64,000 bases of DNA, taken from Marinimicrobium sp038419845 (lineage in GTDB: Bacteria > Pseudomonadota > Gammaproteobacteria > Pseudomonadales > Cellvibrionaceae). The position numbers and the translations under genes were made by a program. Under the pieces are notes generated by a model. That model searched no databases. It worked only from the letters and a program-made list of their open reading frames with translations, and was not told where the DNA came from. Every line of letters starts with the position of its first letter. Positions within the stretch are counted from its first letter, which is position 1. The stretch spans positions 1-64,000 of the forward strand of contig NZ_JBCAQT010000009.1 in the NCBI RefSeq assembly GCF_038419845.1. Direction: 5' to 3'. Shown piece after piece: positions 35,851 through 43,686 of the stretch.

Positions 35851-35988
35851 TCGCTTCTTTAGGCATTCCTGTTTGTCCTGGTGGGGCTGAGGAAACCTGT
35901 CAGCCTCCCCTCAAAAGTGTCATATTGTTGCGGTTCGCCCTTGAGTTGTCCCTCCTGACCGCTTGTGCTGGGCGGATACACCGAGTAT

Positions 35989-36000
35989 ATTGCATACAAT
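35989..36000. promoter_or_regulatory. GntR-type operator upstream of galE
   Basis: ATTGCATACAAT, one mismatch from the consensus, embedded in ATATTGCATACAATATAC, 27 bases before the galE start. It ties galactose metabolism to the agar regulon. Confidence 0.6.
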
Positions 36001-36027
36001 ATACAAATATGGCGAGTTGGGGGATTT

Positions 36028-37068
36028 ATGCCTGAGCAGCAGCAAGTGCTTGTCACCGGTGGGGCCGGATATATTGGGAGCCATGTGTGCGTTTCCCTGA
36101 TTGAGGCCGGATTCACGCCGGTTGTGGTCGATAATTATTCCAACAGCCATGAGGTGGCGCTGGATAGGGTGACTCAGATCACCGGTGTTCGTCCCCCGGT
36201 TTACGCCGTGGATATTCGGGACGAGCAACGCCTGGGAGAGGTCTTCGCCGCCCATGACATCAAGGCAGTGATGCACTTTGCCGGTCTCAAGGCGGTAGGA
36301 GAGTCCACGACCTTGCCGCTGGAATACCACGGCAATAATGTGGGCGGTTCAATCACGCTGTTTCGGGTAATGGAGCAGCACAATGTTCGGAAACTGATTT
36401 TCAGCTCCTCTGCGACCGTCTACGGTGACCCGGCCTCGGTACCGATCAAAGAAACCTTCCCCTGTCAGGTTACCAACCCCTACGGTCGGACCAAGTTGAT
36501 CGTTGAAGACATTCTCAGAGATATGTCCGCCGCACCCGACGCCCAGTGGAACACCACGCTGCTGCGCTACTTTAACCCTGTCGGGGCGCATGAGTCCGGC
36601 CTGATCGGGGAAGACCCAGCGGGTATCCCCAATAATCTGGTGCCCTTCATTGCTCAGGTGGCGGTGGGAAATCTGCCCTACTTGAAAGTCTTTGGAAGCG
36701 ATTACGACACCCGCGATGGCACCGGCGTGAGAGATTACATCCACGTTGTGGATTTAGCCGCTGGGCATGTCGCGGCCCTAGAGCAGCTGTTTCAAGTCGC
36801 ACCAGAGTGCCGGGTCTACAACCTCGGTACCGGTACTGGCTATTCCGTGTTGGAAGTCGTAAAGGCGTTCTCTGAGGCCAGTGGCCTTGAAATCCCTTAC
36901 GAGCTGGCTCCCCGGCGCCCTGGAGATATCGCCCAGTGCTTCGCCGACCCCGAACTTGCCTGGGAGCAGTTAGGCTGGCGCACCCGGCGGGACCTGAAAC
37001 AGATGATGGAAGACACTTGGCGCTGGCAGAAGCGTAACCCTCAGGGGTACCGCACCAGTGAGTCCTAG
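36028..37068 (+). CDS. galE: UDP-glucose 4-epimerase
   Basis: 346 residues from ATG 36028, with GGGGGA upstream; a longer frame would include the operator. Extended SDR with GGAGYIGSH (NAD), SSSATVYG and the catalytic YGRTK. It interconverts UDP-galactose and UDP-glucose in the Leloir pathway. First of galE-galT-galK on the plus strand, ending at a strong terminator. Confidence 0.93.
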   Translation: MPEQQQVLVTGGAGYIGSHVCVSLIEAGFTPVVVDNYSNSHEVALDRVTQITGVRPPVYAVDIRDEQRLGEVFAAHDIKAVMHFAGLKAVGESTTLPLEYHGNNVGGSITLFRVMEQHNVRKLIFSSSATVYGDPASVPIKETFPCQVTNPYGRTKLIVEDILRDMSAAPDAQWNTTLLRYFNPVGAHESGLIGEDPAGIPNNLVPFIAQVAVGNLPYLKVFGSDYDTRDGTGVRDYIHVVDLAAGHVAALEQLFQVAPECRVYNLGTGTGYSVLEVVKAFSEASGLEIPYELAPRRPGDIAQCFADPELAWEQLGWRTRRDLKQMMEDTWRWQKRNPQGYRTSES

Positions 37069-37149
37069 ATAAACCAGAAAGCCCAAGGGCCGGGCCACAG
37101 CGGTGGCCCGTTTACGTCAACCGATTTGCTGAGGTAGGTCATCGCCACT

Positions 37150-38184
37150 ATGAGTTTACTGAACGACAAGAGTCACCGCCGCTTCAACCCGTTGTTGGGG
37201 GAGTGGGTTCTGGTATCGCCTCACAGGAGTAAGCGCCCCTGGCAAGGCCAGACGGAAAGCGCCGAGCGCTCGGATGCCAAGAGTTATGATGAAAAGTGCT
37301 ACCTGTGCCCGGGAAACACGCGCATAACCGGCGATGTGAATGCCGCGTACACCCATACCTACGTATTTCAGAATGACTTTCCGGCATTGATCGCGGACCC
37401 GCCGGAGGAGGCGGGCGAGCAAGGGGATCTGGTTCGGTACGAGCCCGCTCGCGGCGAGTCGCGAGTGATCTGCTTCTCGCCAGACCATTCCAAAAGCCTG
37501 CCTCAGTTGGCCCCCGAAGACATCGAGTGGGTGATTGACACCTGGCGAACCCAGGTGGACGAGTTGTCTCGCCAGTACGTCTGGGTTCAGGTTTTCGAGA
37601 ACAAAGGGGCGGTCATGGGCTGCTCCAACCCGCACCCTCACGGGCAAATTTGGGCACAGGATCAATTGCCCACCGAAGCGGAAAAAATCGACCGGAACTT
37701 GAAAGCCTATTGGGATAAACACGGCTCCAAGCTGTTGTTGGACTACGCCGCGCTTGAGCTGGAACAAGAGCAGCGCGTCGTCGACAAAAACAATGACTGG
37801 GTTGTCGTGGTGCCGTTTTGGGCGTGCTGGCCGTTTGAGATCATGATCCTCCCGCGCTTTCCCGTTCAGGACTTCTCCGGATTGACTCAGGCGCAACAAG
37901 TGTCCCTAAGCCAAATCATGAAGATCAGCCTGACCCGGTATGACAATCTGTTCCAGTGCAGTTTTCCGTACTCCATGGGCTGGAGAGCGAATCCCTTCAA
38001 TGGTCAGGACAACCGCCATTGGCAGTTGCACGCTATTTTCTTTCCGCCACTGCTGCGGAGTAAAGACATCAAAAAGTTTATGGTCGGCTACGAAATGCTC
38101 GCCGAAGCTCAGCGAGATATTACGCCCGAGCAGGCAGCTGCCCGCCTGCGCGAATGCAGTACCGTCCATTACCTGGAAACGTGA
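37150..38184 (+). CDS. galT: galactose-1-phosphate uridylyltransferase
   Basis: 344 residues, typical length. N-terminus MSLLNDKSHRRFNPLLGEWV, zinc site cysteines in CYLCPGN, and the catalytic HPHGQ in SNPHPHGQIW, whose histidine carries the UMP intermediate. It transfers UMP from UDP-glucose to galactose 1-phosphate. Second gene of galETK, 19 bases before galK. Confidence 0.93.
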   Translation: MSLLNDKSHRRFNPLLGEWVLVSPHRSKRPWQGQTESAERSDAKSYDEKCYLCPGNTRITGDVNAAYTHTYVFQNDFPALIADPPEEAGEQGDLVRYEPARGESRVICFSPDHSKSLPQLAPEDIEWVIDTWRTQVDELSRQYVWVQVFENKGAVMGCSNPHPHGQIWAQDQLPTEAEKIDRNLKAYWDKHGSKLLLDYAALELEQEQRVVDKNNDWVVVVPFWACWPFEIMILPRFPVQDFSGLTQAQQVSLSQIMKISLTRYDNLFQCSFPYSMGWRANPFNGQDNRHWQLHAIFFPPLLRSKDIKKFMVGYEMLAEAQRDITPEQAAARLRECSTVHYLET

Positions 38185-38203
38185 CGTCGTTAAGAGGCTG
38201 ACA

Positions 38204-39346
38204 ATGATTAATCGAATTACAGAGCAGTTCCGGACGCTCTTCAAGCGGAATCCGGATTTTTCCTACTTCGCGCCGGGGCGGGTAAATCTGATTGGCGAAC
38301 ACACCGATTACAATGACGGGTTTGTGTTTCCCTGCGCAATTGAATATGGCACTTACATGGCCGTAGGAAAACGGCCGGGCTCGGTTATGCGTGTGGTGGC
38401 GGGAAACTTTTCCGAAGACTACAGCGAATGGTCTCTTACAGACGACATCGTACGCTCCGAAGACAGCCCCTGGTCAAATTACCTCCGGGGGGTTTGTGTC
38501 GCCCTTCAGGAAAAAGGGCATACCTTATCCGGCCTGGATGTGTATGTGGAAGGCAATGTACCGCGTGGTGCCGGGCTGAGTTCATCCGCGTCCCTGTCCG
38601 TGGCATTCGCCGGTGCCTGCAGCGAGGCCAACGGTTTGCAACTGGATGTCTCCACTCAAGCGCTGGTGGCGCAGCAGGCGGAGAATGATTTCGCCGGTTG
38701 CAGCTGCGGTATTATGGATCAATTGGCCTCGGCCGGTGGTCAGGAGGGCAGGGCGCTGCTGATCGATTGCCAGTCGTTGACCTTCGAGCGCTTTCCGATA
38801 CCGGAAGCGCTCACTTTGATGATTATTGACAGCCGGGTCGAACGGCAACTGGTGGGCAGTGAGTACAATGATCGGCGGGTGGATTGTGAGCGCGCCGCTG
38901 AGCACCTCCAGGTGAAGAGCCTTCGAGGGGCCGACATGACCCTTCTGAATCAACACAAAGGGCAGCTGGATGATCTGGCCTACCGGCGAGCACGGCACGT
39001 CATCACCGAAAATGAGCGTACCGTAGCTGCCGCCCAAGCGTTGGCCTCAACGGACTATCAGACGTTGAACGCGATGATGAAGGCGTCTCACGTGTCGATG
39101 CGGGATGACTTTGAAATTACCATTCCGGAAATTGACTTTATTGTCTCAACCGTTGAGCAACACTTGGATGAAGACGGTGGTGTTCGCATGACCGGTGGTG
39201 GTTTTGGGGGCTGTGTCATCGCGCTGGTGCCTAACAACAAGGCGCAAGCGATTGAAGAGCAGGTTACCCAGGCTTATGCGCAAGAGTATGGTCGGGACTG
39301 TAAAGTGTATATGTGTTATGCCGCGCAAGGGGCTCGAGTGTTGTAA
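38204..39346 (+). CDS. galK: galactokinase
   Basis: 380 residues from ATG 38204, with AAGAGG upstream; a frame extending into galT is spurious. GHMP kinase with the galactokinase signature GRVNLIGEHTDYNDG near the N-terminus, ATP loop GAGLSSSAS and C-terminal MTGGGFGGC. It phosphorylates D-galactose at C1. The galactose would come from GH117 action on neoagarobiose and from demethylated 6-O-methylgalactose. Confidence 0.94.
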   Translation: MINRITEQFRTLFKRNPDFSYFAPGRVNLIGEHTDYNDGFVFPCAIEYGTYMAVGKRPGSVMRVVAGNFSEDYSEWSLTDDIVRSEDSPWSNYLRGVCVALQEKGHTLSGLDVYVEGNVPRGAGLSSSASLSVAFAGACSEANGLQLDVSTQALVAQQAENDFAGCSCGIMDQLASAGGQEGRALLIDCQSLTFERFPIPEALTLMIIDSRVERQLVGSEYNDRRVDCERAAEHLQVKSLRGADMTLLNQHKGQLDDLAYRRARHVITENERTVAAAQALASTDYQTLNAMMKASHVSMRDDFEITIPEIDFIVSTVEQHLDEDGGVRMTGGGFGGCVIALVPNNKAQAIEEQVTQAYAQEYGRDCKVYMCYAAQGARVL

Positions 39347-39390
39347 GGCGGTGCTGGCAGTACGCTGTGTCACCAGAGAGGCGAACGTAC

Positions 39391-39425
39391 AAAAAAGCCG
39401 GCGATCATCATCGCCGGCTTTTTTG
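39391..39425. terminator. bidirectional terminator between galK and GH117
   Basis: GCCGGCGAT (39397-39405) pairs with ATCGCCGGC (39410-39418), flanked by A6 on the left and T6 on the right, so it works in both directions for the convergent genes. Confidence 0.9.
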
Positions 39426-39428
39426 TGT

Positions 39429-40553
39429 CTATATGCCTGAGCCCCCGGTTTGCTGAAAGGTGCCGCTGTCGAGGACTTGCCGGCGCGCCCGGTACTGACA
39501 GATGTAATTCCAGTTCCAGCTGCTGTCATATTTGTGGCACAGACCCCAGCGAATGCCGCTGATCGGGTCATCGGAGTGCTCGTAACCCGGGTCACGGTAC
39601 AGCCCCATAGCCTCAGGGGCTCCCTTGATGTGGGACATAATGTCAAAGTTCAGGCCGTCCTCGGCCCACTGGCAGGTATTCTTTTCCGGGCCATCGGTGG
39701 TCAGAATGTTGGCTATTCCTCCATTGAAATGCCAGACGGCCACTTCGTGACCGCTGTTGGTCACGGGGTTGAGGGGCGATTTTATATAAGGGCCCATAAT
39801 GTCATCCGCGATGGCGACGCCGTGTTTTATTTCGCGTCCCCCGAAGTTCATTCCCTCTCCCATGGTTTCCCCTTTGTAATAAAGGTAAAACTGGTCGCGA
39901 TAAAACATGAGACAGGGGTCGTGCACCTTGTGGCTGTCGAAATCCCCTTTCTCTTTCACCATAAAGCGGTTGTCCTCGTCTCCCAGCCATTCGCCATTCT
40001 CGGAAGGGCTCAGGATCGGAGCGTCGGATTTTGTCCAGGGGCCGAACGGCGAGTCAGCGCGCGCAATGGCAATATGTTCCTTGCTGCGGTTGAGGTAGGG
40101 GGCCTGGACCGTCTGGTACACCAGGTAGAAGCGCCCTTGGTGTTCGAGCACCTCGGGGGTAAAAACCGCACGATCATCGTAGCGGCCGTCGTCGCCGGGA
40201 GTAATGGCAGGGCCTTCTTCCTTCCAGTGGTAACCGTCTTTTGAGGTGGCGTGCCAGACTTGGGTCTTGTCCCAGGGAAAGACTTTGTCGTCCGGGTTGT
40301 CGCTACCGAAGCCGACGGTCTCGCCTTCGCCTTTGGTGTACCAGACGTGGAGGCAGTCGTCTACCGTAATGACGGCGCTTGGGTCCCGCCGGATAATCCC
40401 TTCCTCGTAGGCTAGGTCACCGCCCAGCGGCTCAATATCAAACTCAAACACCCACTCGGGGCCGGTTTCATCGTAGCCGCGCTCAAGGGCTCGTTGTGTC
40501 GCTCTACTTAGGGGTTTTTCAACGTGCTTGGGTTTCACTGCGTCTTCTGACAT
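39429..40553 (-). CDS. GH117 alpha-neoagarooligosaccharide hydrolase
   Basis: 374 residues, no signal peptide, hence cytoplasmic. It releases 3,6-anhydro-L-galactose from the non-reducing end of neoagarobiose and its longer relatives. The SxAxxR helix motif of GH117 (SRATQR, residues 16-21), used for domain-swapped dimers, is present. The five-bladed propeller carries AVITVDDCLHVWYT and DDRAVFTPEV. It links the depolymerases to the AHG operon. Cotranscribed after the PfkB kinase (45-base gap). Confidence 0.92.
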   Translation of the reverse strand: MSEDAVKPKHVEKPLSRATQRALERGYDETGPEWVFEFDIEPLGGDLAYEEGIIRRDPSAVITVDDCLHVWYTKGEGETVGFGSDNPDDKVFPWDKTQVWHATSKDGYHWKEEGPAITPGDDGRYDDRAVFTPEVLEHQGRFYLVYQTVQAPYLNRSKEHIAIARADSPFGPWTKSDAPILSPSENGEWLGDEDNRFMVKEKGDFDSHKVHDPCLMFYRDQFYLYYKGETMGEGMNFGGREIKHGVAIADDIMGPYIKSPLNPVTNSGHEVAVWHFNGGIANILTTDGPEKNTCQWAEDGLNFDIMSHIKGAPEAMGLYRDPGYEHSDDPISGIRWGLCHKYDSSWNWNYICQYRARRQVLDSGTFQQTGGSGI

Positions 40554-40598
40554 ATTGTCTACCGGTTGTCGTTATAAAAAAATTTTGGCTGGGGGTGA

Positions 40599-41501
40599 TC
40601 ATTGGTGCTGCCTGGGTAGGATGGCCCCCCGGTGTTGAATGACTTTGCGCGCCAATGCCGAGCCCGCTTGTATGCTGGCGGTCAGCGAATCGCCCGATAG
40701 CCGTGTCGCCAGAAAAGCGGCATTGAATGAATCCCCGGCGGCGGTAGTGTCCACCACTTTGTGGCAGGGGGAGACGGCAACCTGGCCGGTCTCCTCAGGT
40801 GTGGCATACCAGATAGGGTCCGCCCCATTTTTAATGATTATGGTGTCAATGTCGTAGTCCTTTAGCAAGCCGAATACCTCGTCCGGTGTTTCGGGGCCAT
40901 AAAGCCGGGCCATGTCTTCAATGCCAGGAAGCGCAATGTCGCATAGGGAGAAAGCCCACGCGTACACCTCCAGGGCTGCCCCTGTTGAACTCCATAAAGC
41001 GGGTCGGTAATTGGGGTCGAATACGACAGTTGTTCCTCGGTCTTTGAGATACTTCAGCCAGCTTTTAAGATTAAAGAGGCTGGGTTCGTCATAGATGGCA
41101 AGGGAAATACCCGAGATAAAGAAATAGTCTGGCGGGTTAATTTCGTAACTATCGATGATTTTGAAGAAATCTTTTGCAGCCGACTCGCCTCGCCAGTAAG
41201 TGAAGTGCCTTTCGCCGTCGGCTTCGTTTTTTACCATGTAGAGCCCCATGTGTCGACTGGGATGGGTTAGTACATGGGTGCTGTCTATTCTCTCCTCCCT
41301 CAGAGCTTCACGGAACTGTAGGCTAATGGCGCCCTCTCCAACGGCAGTCAGTAACCGCACGTTGATTCTGGGGCTAACGAGTCGGGCCATGTATACAGCT
41401 ACGCTGTAAACGTCACCAGCGAAACCTTGCTGAAAACAATTGTCCTGTTCGGTGGGTGCCATCTCTAACATGCACTCCCCAAGAATAGCGATGTCTGTCA
41501 T
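40599..41501 (-). CDS. PfkB-family sugar kinase (KDG kinase-like)
   Basis: 300 residues from ATG 41501 with AGGGGAG upstream; a longer frame would run through the operator. Ribokinase fold with N-terminal IAILGECMLEM, and DTTAAGDSFNAAF as the catalytic DTxGAGD motif (G replaced by A; catalytic Asp kept). Resembles 2-keto-3-deoxygluconate kinases. With a second KDG kinase at 55641, the two may split D-KDG and KDGal or act in different conditions. Operator 24 bases upstream. Cotranscribed with GH117. Confidence 0.82.
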   Translation of the reverse strand: MTDIAILGECMLEMAPTEQDNCFQQGFAGDVYSVAVYMARLVSPRINVRLLTAVGEGAISLQFREALREERIDSTHVLTHPSRHMGLYMVKNEADGERHFTYWRGESAAKDFFKIIDSYEINPPDYFFISGISLAIYDEPSLFNLKSWLKYLKDRGTTVVFDPNYRPALWSSTGAALEVYAWAFSLCDIALPGIEDMARLYGPETPDEVFGLLKDYDIDTIIIKNGADPIWYATPEETGQVAVSPCHKVVDTTAAGDSFNAAFLATRLSGDSLTASIQAGSALARKVIQHRGAILPRQHQ

Positions 41502-41525
41502 AGTTTGCTCCCCTGTTGGTTGTAT

Positions 41526-41537
41526 ATTGTATACAAA
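41526..41537. promoter_or_regulatory. GntR-type operator upstream of PfkB kinase
   Basis: ATTGTATACAAA, one mismatch from the consensus. A second, weaker copy (GTTGTTTACAAA) is at 41555-41566, between the kinase and the divergent small-RNA promoter. Confidence 0.6.
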
Positions 41538-41572
41538 AATAGAGTCTCGTAAAAGTTGTTTACAAAAAACAG

Positions 41573-41601
41573 TTGACACTTTAGGGGGGCGGTGCCAAAA
41601 T
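41573..41601 (+). promoter_or_regulatory. candidate promoter of the structured RNA
   Basis: TTGACA (41573-41578), 17 bases, CAAAAT (41596-41601). The -35 is perfect and the -10 is weak. The operator-like GTTGTTTACAAA ends six bases upstream of the -35. Confidence 0.5.
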
Positions 41602-41606
41602 AAGCG

Positions 41607-41792
41607 TATTGCAAGCCAGTTGCTTTTTGTCATGAGGGCAACTGATAGATTCCGCTTATTGTCCTGAGCGGAATCCAGAGGTTTCACAAGCTCTGGGTAT
41701 CGATTTCGAGGCCATTGGGTCTAGTGCATCCACGAGTGAACTCTCTCACTCTCTTTAGCCACAACCTGCCGTGCAGGTTGTGGCTTTTTTTT
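41607..41792 (+). ncRNA. putative structured small RNA (orphan)
   Basis: A non-coding stretch of about 185 bases between the divergent kinase and the porter gene that faces it. It folds into successive perfect stems: CAGTTGC/GCAACTG (41617-41623 with 41638-41644), GATTCCGC/GCGGAATC (41648-41655 with 41668-41675), CCAGAG/CTCTGG (41675-41680 with 41691-41696), and a 13-bp terminator stem followed by eight Ts (41757-41792). The T tract is on the plus strand only, and no plus-strand protein gene precedes it. The second and third stems share base 41675, so they may be adjacent or mutually exclusive. I do not recognise an RNA family. Start and function are inferred. Confidence 0.5.
41757..41792 (+). 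terminator. strong intrinsic terminator
   Basis: AGCCACAACCTGC (41757-41769) pairs perfectly with GCAGGTTGTGGCT (41773-41785), three-base loop, then T8. Its orientation fits only plus-strand transcription, that is, the RNA above. Confidence 0.88.
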
Positions 41793-41904
41793 GCCTATCT
41801 GAAGAGTAAAAGCGGGAGGCGTCGGAGGTAAACAGTAGACGATGCAGTAATGGTGCTGGGAAGTGCCGAGGGGGCGACCTGACGGCCGCCCTTAAAACTG
41901 CGGT

Positions 41905-43470
41905 TTAGGTACTGCTTAGCGAGGCTTCGATTTCCTCGATGGACTTATTTTTGGTTTCAGGCATAAGCCGAGCAATGATAACAACGCCAATGGTGATGCA
42001 TACTGCGTAGAAGAGAAAGATCATGCTGGCACCCATATTGTTCAGCTGCCAAAGAAAAAGCTGCTGCACCAGATAGTTCACGATGCTGGTTACCAGGGCA
42101 AAGCAGGGAATAGCGATGCCGCGAACACTGGTGGGAAATATTTCGGAAAACAGGACCCACATAATCGGCCCGATCGACAAGTGAAAGGCCGCGATAAACC
42201 CAGTGATCGCCAGTAACACCAGAGTTGCATCAATTCGAATGGCCTGCTCCAAAAGCGCGCTATCGTTGGCTCGAACAATTTCGGCTCCCAGTACTTCCCG
42301 TGCGGCATTTTTGAAGGTGACGTCGCTCGTATACTCGATATTAGCCAGAGGCTGCAGAAGGGAAGAATCAAAGGCGCCTGCCAGGCTGTTGATAGCCGCG
42401 GAATCGAGCAGGTACGTGGCACTGTAAAAACCCCAGGCGCACACGAAAAGACTGGCGGCCGCGGCACAGAGGCCCGCAAGCATTAAGGGGCGGCGCCCGA
42501 GTCGGTCGATCAGCAGCAGCGCGATAGCGGTGGAAACGACGCTGACCAGGCCGATGATAACTGACTGCATGAAGGCGGCATTCGTGCCGATGCCCACCTG
42601 TTCGAAGACGGTAGGAGCATAAAACATGATAGCATTGATGCCGGTAATCGGCTGGAGGAAGGCAACGGTGAACCCAAGCAGCATAGCGGCACGGATGCGC
42701 CGGTCAAACAGGTCAGCAATCTGCGCCTTCAGCGACCGGTCTTTGTGACCGTGGTGGACGCTTTCCTCAATACTTTTGATTTGCAGGTCAATCTCTTCTT
42801 CGTGCATTACTGTGCGCATGACAGTTTTTGCCTCAACCTGGCGGCCCTCCAGAATCAGCCAACGCGGGCTTTCGGGAATCGTAAGTAGCAGCACCAGCCA
42901 GATCGCGGCGGGAACCACTTCAACACCCAGCATCCAGCGCCACGTGTAGGTCGCCAGACCCACACTCTCAACCCACTCCGCGCCAGAGTTGGACGCCTGC
43001 AGGATGGTGTAGTTGGCAAAGTAGGCGGCCAAGAGCCCAAGGACGATGTTGATCTGGTTCATGGAAACCAGCTTCCCGCGCATATTGGGGGGAGCAACTT
43101 CCCCGATATACATAGAGGCGACTGAGAGCGAGGTAAACGCCAGGCCTCCAAGAAAACGGGCGGCGACCAGAGCCTCAAAGTTGGGCGCAATCACGGAGGA
43201 GACCGCTGAAATAAGATAAAGGCCGGCGATGATAATCAGTGCTTTTTTTCGCCCCAATTTGTTGCAAATATGCCCGGTAGCTAAAAGCGCGAAAATGACC
43301 CCAAACCCGGGAGCGGCCACCACGGCGCCAACCTGCATATCAGATAGACCAAACTCGGTGGTGATAAACCGGACGGTCCCGGAAATAAGGGCGGCATCGA
43401 GACCGAAGATGAAACCACCCAGGGCGACGATAATCGCGTAACGTAATGCGGATGAGCGATAACTTGCCAT
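41905..43470 (-). CDS. MFS sugar porter family transporter
   Basis: 521 residues from ATG 43470; a longer frame adds 19 unlikely residues. Twelve-helix sugar porter with GGFIFGLDAALISG in helix 1, the NKLGRKKA loop, PESPRWL at the end of helix 6, DRLGRRP and the C-terminal PETKNKSIEEIE. An unusually long loop of about 60 residues (LLDSAAINSLAGAF ... SALLEQ) separates two helices in the second half. Probably the inner-membrane importer for neoagarobiose or galactose upstream of GH117. Operator at 43589-43600. Confidence 0.85.
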   Translation of the reverse strand: MASYRSSALRYAIIVALGGFIFGLDAALISGTVRFITTEFGLSDMQVGAVVAAPGFGVIFALLATGHICNKLGRKKALIIIAGLYLISAVSSVIAPNFEALVAARFLGGLAFTSLSVASMYIGEVAPPNMRGKLVSMNQINIVLGLLAAYFANYTILQASNSGAEWVESVGLATYTWRWMLGVEVVPAAIWLVLLLTIPESPRWLILEGRQVEAKTVMRTVMHEEEIDLQIKSIEESVHHGHKDRSLKAQIADLFDRRIRAAMLLGFTVAFLQPITGINAIMFYAPTVFEQVGIGTNAAFMQSVIIGLVSVVSTAIALLLIDRLGRRPLMLAGLCAAAASLFVCAWGFYSATYLLDSAAINSLAGAFDSSLLQPLANIEYTSDVTFKNAAREVLGAEIVRANDSALLEQAIRIDATLVLLAITGFIAAFHLSIGPIMWVLFSEIFPTSVRGIAIPCFALVTSIVNYLVQQLFLWQLNNMGASMIFLFYAVCITIGVVIIARLMPETKNKSIEEIEASLSST

Positions 43471-43588
43471 AAAAAAGTACCATCTTATTACTATAATGTT
43501 GGCTTTACGGGCCAGAGACCACGTCAAAGGCGGTCTGAGGGCCCGTAATGCCTCGCGCTAACATCGCATCATACCTCATGTTCGCACG

Positions 43589-43600
43589 ATTGTTAACAAT
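43589..43600. promoter_or_regulatory. GntR-type operator upstream of the sugar porter
   Basis: ATTGTTAACAAT, a perfect palindrome, 118 bases before the porter start. Confidence 0.65.
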
Positions 43601-43652
43601 CTACATGGTTTCTGTGAGCCATCCAGCTCAGCCGGAGCCTGTAGATCGAAAG

Positions 43653-43678
43653 CTCAGCCCCTGACGGCAGGGGCTGAG
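43653..43678 (-). terminator. terminator of the TonB receptor-GH50 operon
   Basis: CTCAGCCCCT (43653-43662) pairs with AGGGGCTGAG (43669-43678), eight bases after the GH50 stop. The minus-strand tail is CTTTC, a modest T tract. Confidence 0.65.
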
Positions 43679-43686
43679 TCGTGGGG

